A DNA stretch of 64,000 nt, taken from Reticulitermes lucifugus (Eukaryota > Arthropoda > Insecta > Blattodea > Rhinotermitidae). Within the stretch, counting starts at the first letter, position 1. Every line of letters starts with the position of its first letter. The stretch is from positions 47,584 to 111,583 of the forward strand of contig JAKCWW010000448.1 of the NCBI GenBank assembly GCA_026260175.1, written 5' to 3'. The position numbers and the translations under genes were made by a program. Below are positions 12,061-24,890 of this stretch, piece by piece. The notes below the pieces were generated by a model. It saw only the letters and a list, made by a program, of their open reading frames with translations. It did not search any database and was not told the DNA's origin.

Positions 12061-12674
12061 TGTGGTGCCCAGATTAGGAATGCGTCGAGCTCTGCATGCA
12101 TGTCCTACAAATATGCAAAGCAAGTACATTGAAGACCGTTTCAGATAATATTTGATGCCTAGCCACTGTACACATGCACAACCGCGTGTTATTAAATGCT
12201 GTTAGGTGCCATTCAGGAGTGACTAGAGACACGACACAGTAGTCCTGTTGTCATTTGAATTTAAAGAGGCACCTAGTTATCTACGTTTCGGAGAAACGTG
12301 GTGCCTCTGTATTGAATTGCATTCAGAATATGGAGACATTGCTCGAAAACGTCGGCGACCAACCCACTTATCAAAGTAAGCGGTGTCAATTCCAGAAAGG
12401 AGACTGCCATGACTACGCCGGATGGCGTACATTATTCGGCTGTGCATTGCTGCAGTTCTGCCGTACAGAACGCTACATTCTGTACTGACATACTGTAGAG
12501 TGCAGCAGAAGGTTGTTCTGGGATTTATGTACAGCTGTTACAGAATACAGTTCCTTACTTTAATAAAGCAAGCATAACCTTTGAATCATGAAATCCGTGT
12601 TAGCAGTATATAAAAGTTCATGTCCTACTTCACAGCAGACACATTACGTCTCCATTACAAAGATAACCGGCTAA

Positions 12675-12815
12675 TACTCTTTTGCGAAATGATCGCCGTT
12701 AATTGTAAGAATCATCTGACAAACATAAATACACTCTGTGGGCAAAGTGCATAGTTTCTTGATGTTAAATCAAGTGGTATATGTATTTACCGCTGTGTTT
12801 TAAAGGTTTAAAATT
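12675..12815 (-). repeat. MEAQ repeat
   Basis: Plus strand shows AATTGTAAGAATCATCTGAC and ACACTCTGTGGGCAAAGTGC, the reverse of the central part of the repeat. Confidence 0.55.
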
Positions 12816-12819
12816 TGGT

Positions 12820-13810
12820 TTGCTGTGTTTATAATGTCTATGTGTGGTGCAGTTGAAGCTCGGCTTATTACATAACTGTGGCGTTGAAGTAAATATGGCT
12901 ACTTGCTGCTGCTGTGTACAGACATGTTCCGTGTCCTTCTTAAGCGCCTCCTCCCTTTCTTTTTCCCAATTAAAATTCTGCTTGTGCGCTCAGTGCATGC
13001 TGATTACGCTGCACATTTTATTCTTCTTGGTTTGATCACCATAGCATTTAGCGAAGAATACGGTTATGGAACTTTTCATTAAGAACCGTTGTGTCGTCCG
13101 GTCACTTGCTGGTCTACAAATGTTCTTTTAAGCACCCTGTTCTCTGACATCCCCAGTGTTTTGTTCCCTGAGGTCAGCAGAATCCGAGTGTACGTGTATC
13201 CCCAAGCGGTGTGTGTTCATGCATTGTCAAACATAGGTCGAAAGGAACGAGGAGTGTGTTGGCAGCTTTCGTTCTTGCAACTGTTTCTGTACATGATATG
13301 GAGTTAAAAAAGACAAGGTGTGTTTCCTGTCGTTGCCTTGATGCTTCATGTCAGCGTACTAGCTATAAACTGAAATTAATGCAAAAGAATGTGTTAATGT
13401 TGCGTGAACTTGTGAAACGCACAGTGCATTTATTAACCTTGTCGCGTGTGTCGTGGATTATTTCTAGTATTCTATTGCCGTTGGTAGTGGTGATGACAAT
13501 GCATACTGACATCCGTTGTTATGGTTGCCTAAAGGAAATGTTCGTGTAGGTGGAAGTTAAAGAAAAGTTGATTCAGCTGTTTAGTGTACTGGTGGAATGC
13601 GACCCTGGTGAGTGTCCGTGTACAGTGCTGCGTAGGTACGCCCCCAGGATTATGTTACTGGTACGTTTGTAATGAATGTCATTAACGGTTCGCCTCCACT
13701 GTGCGTCTCGGGGTATCCCTGCAACTGTCAGCAGCTGCAATGCCTGAAGGTAATTCTGTTTTGTTAGCTAGAGTATGTTGTTCTCTTGCGCTTTTTGTGT
13801 GGCTGTCCAT
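12820..13810. other. No gene recognised
   Basis: Several short frames (for example 13211-13549) with no recognisable motif. Confidence 0.5.
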
Positions 13811-13814
13811 ACTT

Positions 13815-14000
13815 AACCCTTTAAAGCACACTGGTAAACTTGCTCAGACATTAAAAACTCTGTTTTTTCCCCACATGATTTATGTGCTTTGTGCGATTCT
13901 GGCAATCAACAGCGATTATTTCTGGACACAGCTTTAGTTGGTTGGGCTTTATAATGGAGATGCATTTGGTTCTCCGTGCAGGTAGGAGCCCAGTTTGTAT
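13815..14000 (+). repeat. MEAQ repeat
   Basis: AACCCTTTAAAGCACACTGG start, then CAATCAACAGCGATTATTTC and TTTATAATGGAGATGCATTT. Confidence 0.6.
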
Positions 14001-14310
14001 GTAGGACTGCTGTTTAGACGTACGCTGTTCGTTTGCGTGAAAAACATTAACTTAAAAATTACCACCGAAATGCAGCCCTACCAACATTGACAAATTTCAA
14101 ATTGCAGCTGTCCAGTTGAAAAGCAACCAAAAACTACAAAATTCAGTGTCTTGTCTTTGCTACATACTCGAACAGTCCATTCCCCGTCGTCTCACCTTCT
14201 CTTCCCAGCTTACCTTTACCTGAAGTACGAGCGGGCACAGCCCGGAAGGCTGCGGAGTTGTAAACTTTATGTCTCCTCCGTAATGAACGTAGTCTGTCTC
14301 TACACCCCTT

Positions 14311-14333
14311 ATTATTATTATTATTATTATTAA
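14311..14333 (+). repeat. ATT microsatellite
   Basis: Seven or so ATT units. Confidence 0.9.
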
Positions 14334-14699
14334 TTTTATTCTGCCCCTTCCTCTTCCTCTCTGTGTCTGTTCATTTCTCATCCATTTTAAATGATTTTAG
14401 ATTAACGTCATCCTTAAAAGTGTTAATACTTTTGCATTCGTGTTATTGAAGATAAAACAAGTAACCGAAGATTGAGATGAGCAGGACATATAGCACACAT
14501 GGAGTGATATGACAAGTGATCACAAAATTTTAGTCAGAAAATTTTAAGGGCAGAGAACATGTGAAAAGCCTAGACATCTTAGAATAGTATTATTAAAGCT
14601 GTTTTTGGTGTCAGTATCACGTCATCAAGGAAAAGAGCACGGAAAGCGCTCATTTTGGCCGCTTGCCTGTTTCCCTGAGGATGGCGTCCCATTCTGTCG

Positions 14700-14940
14700 G
14701 AAACATTGTGTTTTAAATTTTAGGCGCGTTTGCAATGTTTCGAAAAGCGACTGTTAGCTTCGTCTGTCCGCACGTATCAGCGCGGCTGCCACTGGGCGGA
14801 TTTCTGTGAAATTTGATATTGAGGACTTTCATGAAAATCTGTCGAGAAACTCCAAATTTGGTTAAAATCGGGCACTTTACATAAGGACCTAAGCACGTTT
14901 TGTTGTTGCCCGCAACATAAATTCGCCATAAAAGCATTCT
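14700..14940 (-). repeat. GACGGACAGACGG repeat (family D)
   Basis: Minus strand carries GTGAAATTTGATATTGAGG reversed as the AAATCCGTC / CGGACAGACG / GACGAAGCTAACAGTCGCTT series. Same family as 16215-16390 and 41745-42250. Confidence 0.6.
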
Positions 14941-14944
14941 TGTG

Positions 14945-16210
14945 CAATGCTCAATATTTTTATGTGTTCACTGTGACTTGTAGCTCAACAATGCACACAA
15001 CGCCTTGTTGCGTTTCCACTGCGACAATGGTTATGCGAACCCGGCACGGTGTTACGTTACACGTACATTGCATGTCTCGTTATTTTCAACGTGACACGAT
15101 GGACAAAAATGAATGACTATTAATGTGATGTACCATTTTCAGACTCCTGTACGAGAATTGTTTTTCGCCCCTATCCACGGGTTATCAAATGTGACTGCCA
15201 GAAAGGACGTACAAACAAAAAGGATGCAAAGGTGTGTAGCATTAGCAGTTTGCGCCATAGCAAACAAGCATCATTTACAAAGGATTTCCTTATCACTTTA
15301 ATGTTTTCTTTCTGTAGATAAAGTGTACCTGGACCCGACTTATGTAGATTCTGTCGCTAGTAGTCGCACAGAATTTGTCGACTGACACATTTACAATGAC
15401 GTGTCGCATACGAATACCGAAAGGTTAAGCCCAAAAGTGGCACGTCGAGTTTTTTGCGTGTTCGCAATGTAAGTTTACCGCACGACGCCGCGTAATATCC
15501 CAGAAGAGCGCAGATCTCTCCTCAACATCGCGGAAGCCTGAAATCGAAGTTTACAAAACTTCGTCTCTAATATCTCCGTATAGGCTGTCAGTCCGTCTAA
15601 CCCTGTGTTAACAACCCGAAAACCTCTCAACGTGTTCTGTGGGAATATGAGGGGGTATTGTATTGTCACTGAAATATGCCTGACACGTTTCAGAGATTAA
15701 AACTGGAAAGTAATAGACAGTAATTGGATACCTTCATGTATTTCTGCAAGCATTTTCGAGAGCAACACATGAACACAAATGTACGAGTATAAGCACACTG
15801 AAGATAATGCGTACATGGGCGTCGAAACCCTGTGCCAAATGAATAAATAACAAAACAAGACAGGCAGTGTATGTATAACCTTAACATTGAGGCGCCTTTG
15901 CGTAACCATTGTTGCCATGGAAAAGCAGTAGACCTAAGTATCTCATATTCTGAGCGAGTATCTGTAGCCTTAGTTATCCGGCGTGCAAAGCGTTTACGCC
16001 ATATTATATTGTTATCTGTGACCTGTCTGGCATTACCATATTTTTTCACATTACCTCATAAACGGTATGATTTTCTGAAAAAAGTTATTGAACATAAAAT
16101 GTGTATTTTTTATTTTCTCTACAACTTTTGTCTGAAACATTTCTCATTCTAAGAAGAATTGAGCGAGATATTATAAATGTACAAGGTCTAAATGTGAAGT
16201 ACCCGTTATT
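14945..16210. other. Repeat fragments, no gene
   Basis: Family D related words at 15000-15090 and 15870-15925 and a TCTTCTGGGATATTACGC-type unit (inverse) at 15480-15545. A 119-codon minus frame at 15690-16049 has no recognised motif. Confidence 0.45.
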
Positions 16211-16214
16211 CTTG

Positions 16215-16390
16215 TCACATTTTAATGAAACTTGAATTTTCTCCGTAGATTTTCGAAAAATACTCATATCAAATTTCATGAAAATCCGTCAAGTTGCAGC
16301 AGTGCTGTTCCATGCGGACGGACTCACGGACGGACAGACATGACGAAGCTAGTAGTCGCTTTTTGCAATTTTTCGAACGCGCCTAAAAAG
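16215..16390 (+). repeat. Family D repeat
   Basis: TCAAATTTCATGAAAATCCG, GGACGGACAGACATGACGAA, GCGCCT. Orientation opposite to 14700-14940. Confidence 0.62.
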
Positions 16391-16625
16391 TGTATAAAGC
16401 AAGTTGATAAATGTAACACATTTGTTACATTATAGCCACACAGAACGCACAGGGTAACGTTGTTTGCGTTTTGCTCAACTTGAAGGACTGACATTTTGTC
16501 ACATTTCAGTAGAACGTCTTCCTTTTGTCTCCATAGTACAGTAACGTTAAGTAGTGACGTCATATCCGACACAGTAGCAGGAGGCGTTTGTATTATTTGA
16601 TTTAAAGTTCGTAATGTTCTTTAAC

Positions 16626-16850
16626 GCCGATCCAGTGGCCTTGCGGTCTAAGGCGTGGGGCTTCGGCCGCTCGCTTGCTAGGATCGTGGGTTCGAATTCC
16701 ACCGGGGGCATGGATGTTTGACTCTTGTGAGTGTTCCCTCGTCCAGAGGAGTCCTACCGACTGTGGTGTGTCTCTCAGTGTGATCAAAAGAAATTACAAA
16801 ACCTCGACACTGAAACGGGAAAACCGGAGTAGGTAGAAGAGAACGACTAA
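16626..16850 (+). mobile_element. tRNA-derived SINE, family 3
   Basis: CCAGTGGCCTTGCGGTCTAA head, GTGGGTTCGAATTCCACC B box, then a unique body ending in an A run (GACTAAAAAAAAAG). A second copy is cut by the window end at 63944. Confidence 0.78.
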
Positions 16851-17607
16851 AAAAAAAGTTCTTTAACGTGTATTAATTAGTGCAAAAGAGGCGTAGGCCT
16901 ATAACCCTTACGGAATTCGACTGTAGGAATCATGAGAACGGCAGTAAATGTGTATTTATTGGATTTTAACGATGCTCACGAGCGCTGTACCGTCTGAAAC
17001 TGATTCTCGGCCATTTTATTAATTAATTTATTATTTAGGGACGCTGCCATTACCTGGTGTTCGAAAGTAAAGTGACAATATTTGATCTTAGCATCATTAA
17101 ATAAGTGGACAGTTTATGGTATTAGACAACGAGACATTTTGGGATTTATGGGTTTGCACCGTTGGATGGTAGTATAATGACTAATGAATTGGAAATAATG
17201 TACAAGAAAGCGGTAACAGTCTAATCTGGCGCACTTTCGCGGCATTTTCACCAAGGGCGAGATTTGATCCCGGGACCTCCTGATACGATGGAGAATTTGG
17301 CCCACTTCACCACGACATTTTGTGTAATATTCTAACTAGGTAACTTGAACCTGCTCCATCTTCTTTAGGCAGAAATATTTTTTGTCACTTTTTGCAAAAA
17401 GTTAGTCTTTCTGACACATCGCGTTTCGGGGATCGCTGTATTTGCAGCACCAAACGTTGGTAAAATGACGGAGGGTGGGTTTAGGAGGGAGGTTGCTTTT
17501 ATATACCGCTAAACGTTGCGAGCCTACCGTGACAATGAAAGGCAAATTAACAACAAAGTGAAAAAGTTTGTACTTGAACGGTATTACCTGTTCTGGACGA
17601 CAGTGAA

Positions 17608-17870
17608 ATGGGATAGCTCAGTCAGTATAGTAACTACGCTAGTGGCTGGACGATCGAGAATTCTGGCTTAGATTCCCGCCGGAGGCGGAGATTCTTTCTT
17701 GTAAACAGCGTCCAGACCGACTTAGGGTCAACCCAACTACCTGTCCAGTGAATATCGGGAGAGATCGGTCGGGGCGTGAAGCTGACCGTTCACCTTCCTG
17801 TACTGCAGAGGCTACTGGTGCGTGGAAGTGTACCTCCATTCCCACATTTTCAGAGAACCAGTTTCTCTAG
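17608..17870 (+). mobile_element. tRNA-derived SINE, family 2
   Basis: GGGATAGCTCAGTCAGTATA head, B-box-like CTTAGATTCCCGCCGG, then the family 2 body (CAGTGAATATCGGGAGAG, CGTGAAGCTGACCGTTCACC) and a terminal GTACCTCCATTCCCAC segment. Confidence 0.75.
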
Positions 17871-18539
17871 AAAACCTTGGTGTTGACCTGCAGTACTCAG
17901 AACTGATAACACGTGCGTCGTTGAGTGTGGTAATATTTCCATTACACTTGTCTTTGCGAAAAAATTCCATTGTCCGGCTTTTGTTGATATTCAGCATAGG
18001 TATTTTTTGAATACTAGTTTCCATGTATTATGCATTACGTTTCTACCCGAACGAGCCGTCTGTCTGTTGCGGGGAGATGGGAAGGAAGGGCAATCATATC
18101 GAAACGTCCACGGTACAGTTCCCAACTTACGCGATTTCAGACTTACACAATTTTAAAGAAGTAAATTTAAAATAAAGTTTTGGAAACGCGCGGGAATGAA
18201 AACACAATGAGAGTAAGATGGCTGAAGAATACTGCTGGGCGATAACACAGGCGCGAGGCGGTCATGCTGCGGCCGATCAGGTTCCAGTATGTTGGATTTG
18301 GATTTCTATTGGACTGCCTTGTATGTACATGATTCGTTCTGACTTGCGCAAAATTCGACTTGTGCCGCATCCTCCGGAACGTAACTGTTGGGTAAGTTGG
18401 GGTGTGTGTATTGCGCAAAGCACCTCCATTATGGCATCTTCGAGTCAGTCCTGTGGTATTTCAGTGTTTCTGTAAGTGACTTTACTGTTTTAATCGTGTA
18501 TTACTCGGAACGCCTTTTGTGCAGTTAAGAAACGGCATT

Positions 18540-18700
18540 TGAAAAATGAGTTAAAAAGTCGTGAGCTTTGTATTCGCTGGGTGCCCAGTTCGAATTTCGG
18601 CAGGGACACTGGTTATTGTGACTGACGATTTCCTTTGTTTACCTCATTCCTTCTACGTAAGTTCTGATATAGTAGCATACTTCGATTAGTCCAAATCCGT
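18540..18700 (+). mobile_element. Probable tRNA-headed SINE fragment
   Basis: CCAGTTCGAATTTCGGCAGG is a B-box-like segment with flanking sequence resembling family 3. Diverged. Confidence 0.4.
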
Positions 18701-19175
18701 TTATTTTCGAATTCCTTCTAAGTAATCATTGACACCACACCCCACCATCCACTCAGCGTTTCAAACAAACCGCAGTAAGAAGAGAGCGGATAATCTGTCA
18801 ATAACGAACGTTTTAGGAAGACAAGATTTTCCACATCTTCTAACCTGAAGACTGAGGCAGTTTGTTCTTCCTAAGCTTTGGCAACAGTGTTGAAGAACAC
18901 GCGGCATTGTAAGCAAGAAGATTAATATTTTGTGTCTTGAAGCTTTCACGGCAACTAAATTCAGTAAAATCTCAGGCTGACAGCCGTGTCACGTGGTTAA
19001 ATGAAACTAATGTTTCAAAGACCCATCCCGTCCCCATCATCGGAGTTCTCGTGTGACTCGAAATCCAGCCTTCTGAAATTATGTACCAGTATAGGACCGG
19101 AGAAGAAAATGAGAAACAAGAAATTTATATTGATGTATACATAAATGTGTGTGTGTGTGCGTGTGCGTGTAGACC

Positions 19176-19551
19176 AAGGGTTTCAATCTGAAATCGTACG
19201 CGGGCCAAACGATTTTTTAAATTAAGGCAAGCTAGTGCCATGTAAGCAATAATTAGCTCTCCATTAAGAACATTTGTTTTAATAAAAAGGCAAATATAAT
19301 TATTTACGTTAGGCCTACCTCATTGTTACCTCTTTGTTGGCGTGTGTTGTACCTTGCCATCGAGGAGTAGCAAAATTCTTTGAGCGTTTATGGCCCGTGA
19401 CGAAAAACATTTTAAATCTTTAAATTGAAAAAGCCTTCGATGCTGTGCCGGCCTACATTCTGCAGGTACAATAAGACCAGTTTAAGGGCCGCATAAAATG
19501 ACTGGCAGTTCTAATTCGGCCTACGGCCCGCGTGTCTGATGCCAACCATTC
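19176..19551. mobile_element. Probable hAT-type MITE
   Basis: Left end GGGTTTCAATCTGAAATCGT then CGCGGGCC; the inverted right end is GGTTGGCATCAGACACGCGG then GCC. Similar GCGGGCC/GGGGCC end sequences occur at 1059-1135 and 58204-58270. No transposase. Confidence 0.5.
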
Positions 19552-19659
19552 GTATGCTCGCGTATGAGTGTATGTATGACATTAGTGAGAACAGGGCAGA
19601 TAATGTAGTCGTTAATTGTTAAGTATATTACTTAACGACGCTGTCAGTTGGTAAGATTA

Positions 19660-19830
19660 TACAGCGTCGGTGATGAGTGAATGAGTATAGAGTAGTGGCG
19701 GAATGGTACTGACAAGGTAAACCGAAGTATTTGGAGAAAAACCTGTCCCAGTGCCACTTTGTCCACCACGTATCGCCGATGCAATGGCCTGGCACTGAAT
19801 CGTGGCCTCTGCGACGAGACTATTCTTTAT
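19660..19830 (-). mobile_element. tRNA-derived SINE, family 1
   Basis: Plus strand shows GTGCCACTTTGTCCACCACG and GGCCTGGCACTGAATCGTGG. The A-box end is degraded. Confidence 0.65.
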
Positions 19831-19834
19831 ACAT

Positions 19835-21605
19835 ACAGTCTGGGACTATGAAACGTTATATTTTAGATAAGTTGCACTAGATTCCTCCTAGCAGTAAAGA
19901 ACAGCCCGACGTGACCTACCTGAGAGTCATTCGAAGTCGGCTAAGACATCCAAATAGTATAAATAAGTGTCAGGGTAGCCATTCCATCGTCATGTAGCAA
20001 TAGGAGTTCTTATTAGTTATGAATGGGACAACCACATGGCAGGAAGAAGCAGAAGTGAAAGGTAACAAACAGTCTGTATTGCTGCTTCGACGTTTGGTGC
20101 AGTGGGTTGGTTTACAGTGTGCATAGTGAAACCGTGACCTGATGTGTCCCTACAGGTCTGTAATGCGTAACTGTGGATCACTGGAGTGATTATCTGTAGA
20201 AACCGTAGCTAGAGATGGGAACTGTTAAATTTTACTGTTGGAATTTTGACAGACTGTGCTGGTTATAAATAGAACGAGTATCACTATGCCTTGTGTCCAT
20301 GTTAAGGAAAACTGTTAGATGGAACTCGTACCTAATTTCGTTTCGAATTCAGACTGTCGTACCGCGAAGTAATAATAAGAGGTTTGCACTGCACAAGCGC
20401 GTGCTGTCCACACCACCAGGATATATTTTTATGATACTGTAAACTGTACTGTGGTTTCTCCAGGGTTCTGTGATGACGCGGCAGTTGGGCGAGAAAGAGA
20501 AAGTGGAGAAACACCGAGATTGTCAGAAACAAGTGGGTATGGTGGGCAGGCGAACGTGTGGAGAGGAGGAAGGCGGAGAAGTTGGATTAAAATTTGTAAT
20601 TTTAATCACGTAGACAAAGCGAAACATGAAAGCAAATAACAAATGTTAGTACGAATAGAATTCATAGGACCGTGAAAATAAATATTAATATTTTTTCTGC
20701 GAAACTTCAGACAACGCCTACAGCGAATTGTTGAAAGGGGTACGCAATCAAGCAGCGTTATGCAGTACAAGCATTTGAGAAACGCAATTCTGTGTTCATG
20801 AAATGTAACTGAAGCCTTGGTACGGCTTACTTCAAACAAGTAGAAGTACGTACCTGATCTCCAGGGATGTGGTTGCTTTCTTTATCATGATCACAATGTA
20901 TAATAAATAAAACTTTATAGACGGGGTAACACTCAAATTAACCATTTAAATATTAGGTTAATGTGGGTTATATTTAAAGATTCGTCTCGTACCACGCGGT
21001 AAACAGACACTGTCTCGGTTATAAAAACTATCAATTATTGCTGTATAGGGAAATAGGTCTAGTTGCTTTTTATGAGGTCCATATAAAATCACATTGATAC
21101 CGTCTATGGGTAGAACGTAGAATTTTTTAATGTTAAACCTGGTAGTGCAGAAACTATTACTAGGCTTGAAATTTAAAGCATGAATAACACTCAGATTAAG
21201 GAACTGAAGTTTACTCGTATACGTTGTACATTCCATCTACACAACGATGCTATTGAATGGCTGGTACTTCAGCTTTGTATTCGGTAGTCCCAAGGTTAAA
21301 GCCTCTGCCCGGAGACTGCTATCTCCTGAGTGACACTTTTTGTGGCTTCTCTTATTCTTTCCAAACATATTATGTGATTGAGTAAACTGCAAGGCATGTC
21401 ATTTCGCCGCTAATCTGAAATTCCCTCAATGTATTATAGATTATATGTACAGTACTTGCAAATGATGCGTTCTCAATGTGACTTCTGGTGTCTTGAGCAG
21501 CTGCAGTGCCAAGTCGTTACGTGTTACGTACACGCACTTTGAAGCATAAATTCCGTCTAAGTTAATTATCATTGATAAACCATTTCATGCCTATCAGAGA
21601 ACACG
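19835..21605. other. No gene recognised
   Basis: AT-rich, only short frames. Confidence 0.5.
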
Positions 21606-21609
21606 ACCC

Positions 21610-21890
21610 ATCTCCGTTAAGGCGTGTCCGGACTTCTTGTGCTCGTGCTCGCGATACTCGCAGTGTTTGTTGCCGGCTGTGTACAGACTGTCCGTTCAGT
21701 GGCTCGAAGTGTCCAACCTGCAATGCCCTTTGGTCTGCCAGTCTTCGAAGTACCGCCTCTGTGCCGAGCCACCGAGCCCAGGGCTTCGGTGATTCCCGCT
21801 GCCTGGGCTCGCGCTCGTGAAATCGTCCACACTTTCGGAGACGCACAAGTCCGAGCCCGAGGCCGATTAGTGTGGACTGACCTTTACAAA
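21610..21890. repeat. CG-rich block with internal inverted words
   Basis: About 280 bp of unusually GC- and CpG-rich sequence open in four frames on both strands. Contains GTGTCCGGACTTCTTGTGCT at one end and TCGTCCACACTTTCGGAGAC at the other, partly inverted. Most like a GC-rich MITE; no protein similarity recognised. Confidence 0.35.
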
Positions 21891-22439
21891 CTGGTTAATG
21901 CTGTAATAAAATGGACTACTCGCTGTTTACTGTAAGAATCATTCGAAATACGTAAATAGACTGTTTGGGTACACTGCAGTTTTTCATGTAAAGACGGTGG
22001 TACGCATAATTCACACTATTTTGTATTACCGCATTATTTCTAATGCAGCATTATTTTGCAGAATCTCGATTTAATCGAAATAAAATTCGCTAACATTTCC
22101 TTTCAATTTGTCAGCGTTTTATTTACTTGCATAGAAACCAGTTTTCTGTATGAGCAATTAGGACGTAGCGATAATTATTGCAGGCGTATGTGATGCACAT
22201 TAATGTAAATGGATTAACTGTGTTCTAGACAACGTATTTTGCGTAATAGGTGCGCCGTTTGATGTGTCCCAACATAAGTTCAGGAACGCTCGTCCATTAA
22301 TTTAACTTTCTCTGCTTGTAATAAATAAAAAAGGGTATGCACGAAATACAACAATTTGCATCCTCGTCAGTAGTGTTGGTGTGTGTATTCTGCAAACGGA
22401 GCTGAACTAGAAGATTTCAGTCTTTCTAGGATATGACGC

Positions 22440-22565
22440 TTTGTCTTTTCGCGAGTACTTTCCTGACGTTTCGAAGGATCGGAATGTCTTTTTCAGGATC
22501 ATTCTTCTAGGGCTCCTTGACTCTTAAGATGACAACACTGCGATCGTTTGAAACGTCGGTCACTA
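22440..22565. repeat. Head-to-head pair of degenerate hammerhead-like motifs
   Basis: The plus-strand motif at 22519-22561 has stem I GACT/GGTC (one wobble), core CTTAAGA, GAAA at 22550-22553 and GTC site. A minus-strand counterpart at about 22460-22500 has CTGAAAAAGA, GAAACGTC and AGGAAAG. The arrangement (minus copy left, plus copy right) repeats that of the 37404-37599 foldback and the 28562-29410 element. Confidence 0.42.
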
Positions 22566-23320
22566 CTCGTCTAAATCTCTTAAATTTCATTACTGTATTA
22601 CAGTCGTAAATGTGAACACAAGATTCAGCTGACTCCATTGAGCCGAATTTTCCGTCAGAAACTGATAGTCTCTCTGCTCATCAAGAAATTACCAGCCTTG
22701 TATGAAATGTGAAGTTTCATTATGGCGTTCACAAAAGCCCGCCACTGGACCTAATCATGGGCTACTTGGCCTACTTTTCTTCCTAAATAAGAAGAAAGTA
22801 GGCTGGTGAACTCTGCCTTCTTTGCTGCTGTGTGTCCTCCTGTTTCAGATTTCGAATCAGTTGACCAATTTTTGTAAAAATTAGTATAATGACATCAAAA
22901 CGCCATAGCCCAACTCCTTAATTTCCTACAATCGGTAATAACAACATGCTGGACACTAACGTGTGGGACAGGAGAAACGCGAGCCTGAAATGATGCATGG
23001 TATTATATAGCTTGGCATAATATACGACTTTTATTACTGTAATTTATTGTTTTGGAATTTAAAATGTCAAGGTGGCGACCGTGGGAAATTTTACTTAAGT
23101 TATGGTTTGATGGCGACAACTAAATGGATCACTGGAACTAGGCATGTCAAATCTGATACGGAGATAGAGCATAATAAACATACCTGCACATTTTGTATTA
23201 AATATTTTGGGAGTCGTTACAAACATGGTTACGGTGCGAAATTCTGATGTTATATCCGACAGTGTTAACATATACAGAATTTGTACGTAAGAAACATTTC
23301 TTCACAAAAATTAAATTAAA

Positions 23321-23348
23321 CACCAATAATAATAATAATAATAATAAT
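23321..23348 (+). repeat. AAT microsatellite
   Basis: About nine AAT units. Confidence 0.9.
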
Positions 23349-23504
23349 CATAGTAGATGACTTTAAATATAAGCAATAGTAAAGTAAGCTTTGTGAGTTT
23401 ATCTCGCAACTGCTTGTTCAGATATACCACGTATACTGTACATTCTGTTTCGAAGTTTTTCCGGTGCGCTTTTTGATATTTCCGTTGATTTTATCTTTGT
23501 TAAC

Positions 23505-23539
23505 GGTGTGTGTGTGTGTGTGTGTGGAGGGGGGGGGGT
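23505..23539 (+). repeat. GT microsatellite followed by a G run
   Basis: About ten GT units then GGAGGGGGGGGGG. Confidence 0.9.
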
Positions 23540-23994
23540 GAGTAGGCGCGCACCCACAATTCCTCCTGGCTGAGCATTTCAGCATGTCATAATGTCGTGA
23601 CGCCATGAGAACACATAAACCTACCTACATCAACTTTTTCTCCCCCTCCACCCATTCATTTACCATTCCATATTTTTCGTGAGCTGAGTGTTACGTAAGT
23701 TTTTTTATTTACTGTTTGTTTTCTCTGTTTTACGTTTTAATACAGGCCTGTATTTTACCGTGTGTTCTTTTTAATATGATGTGGGAGAAGTTATTTTTTC
23801 TGCCGTGTACAAATTTAGTTATGCGTAGCGTGACAGCTGTGCAGCCGTCTTTTGACTGTTCACATGATGGCGCTGTTTTTCATACAACAGACGCCTTCCT
23901 GTAACTAGAGGCCAGGTCGACGTAATGGAGACGCTAACAACTATATTGTTTGCGGCACTGGGAAGTAGAGTGGTGTATGTGACATATTTTGTTT

Positions 23995-24140
23995 AACCCT
24001 TTCAACCACAGTGGAAAACGTTCAGTTTCTCGACACAGTGAATTTATGTGTTACGTACGATTCTTACAATAAAGAACGATTATTTCCCCGAACTAGGTAA
24101 TAATGGAGGCGCAGTGTGCTTACTGTGTGGTACGAACTGT
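23995..24140 (+). repeat. MEAQ repeat
   Basis: AACCCTTTCAACCACAGTGG, TTCTTACAATAAAGAACG, TAATGGAGGCGCAGTGTGCT. The ATG of the conserved distal segment is preserved. Confidence 0.65.
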
Positions 24141-24633
24141 GTGTTCGTGTAGAGAGTATTCGTGTCGCTGGACTGAGCACTGCAGAGCGGTCGGCATCTT
24201 GGGTCGCCATGCAGCAACCATGTAGTCCGCTCTACGGCCAGCAGTACGGCAATAAAAAATAAAGTTTGCAGGTCTATGTTTTGGTGAATTTTAGCCTGCA
24301 AAGACTTCAACATGCTGATGGTTGTGCAGTATATTGCATTCCTTCTTAGCTGTTAGTTGAACGAAATTTCGGTACGCACATTGAGTTTATAGCGACAAAT
24401 TAAATGGTAAAGTTTTCTGTGTGCTGAATGAAGCACCATGTCATGGGAGCGTATGGAGGTGTGGTAGTATAGCGCTACGCATTCTGAACGTCGGACTGGT
24501 TGTGCCCCATAGTCAGTCTGTGCGCACTGACGAAGACGGAGGTCTGTATTGTACAGTCGCCTGTGAAAAATTGTTACACCTGTGGAACATGTGTAAGTTT
24601 GAGGCGAATTTAGTGTCGTACCACGAAATAGGT

Positions 24634-24890
24634 GAGCTGGATAGCTCAGTCAATATAGTGGACAGGCTACGGGCTGGACAATCAAGGAATCAGGGTCGGA
24701 TTTCCGGAAGAAGACATTTTTCTCTTCACCGTGCCCGTTCCGTGTTTGGGGCCCACCCAGCCCCCCATCCAGTGGATAAAGGGAGCTCTTTCTCGGGGGT
24801 AAAGTGGGCGTGGAGTGACGCTGACTATTCACTTCCTTCTATTGCCGAAGGTTGAGAAGAACTGGTGGTATACCTCCAAAAGAAAGCCAT
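24634..24890 (+). mobile_element. tRNA-derived SINE, family 2
   Basis: CTGGATAGCTCAGTCAATAT head, then GGGTCGGATTTCCGG, CTCGGGGGTAAAGTGGGCGT and a TACCTCCAAAAGAAAGCC end. The long open frame over 24421-24855 is this SINE read through. Confidence 0.75.

Larger units (their letters stand above)
21895..23990. other. Degenerate repeats and microsatellites, no gene
   Basis: Apart from the head-to-head motif pair near 22440-22565 and a LINE-tail word at 22727-22760, nothing is recognised. Confidence 0.5.

Noticed and set aside
14655-14705. Additional hammerhead motif (CCCTGAGGATGGC...GGAAAC)
   Set aside because: Site triplet is GTG and stem I does not pair; at most a decayed relative.
16626-16710. 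Candidate tRNA gene
   Set aside because: Same reasoning: a second copy at 63944 and an attached body identify a SINE.
18190-18475. Possible exon with MAEEYCWAITQARGGHAAAD
   Set aside because: Open on both strands, but no similarity recognised and no consistent splice phase with ANKS1.
24421-24855. 144-codon plus-strand frame
   Set aside because: Its 3' half is a family 2 SINE and the rest has no recognisable motif.
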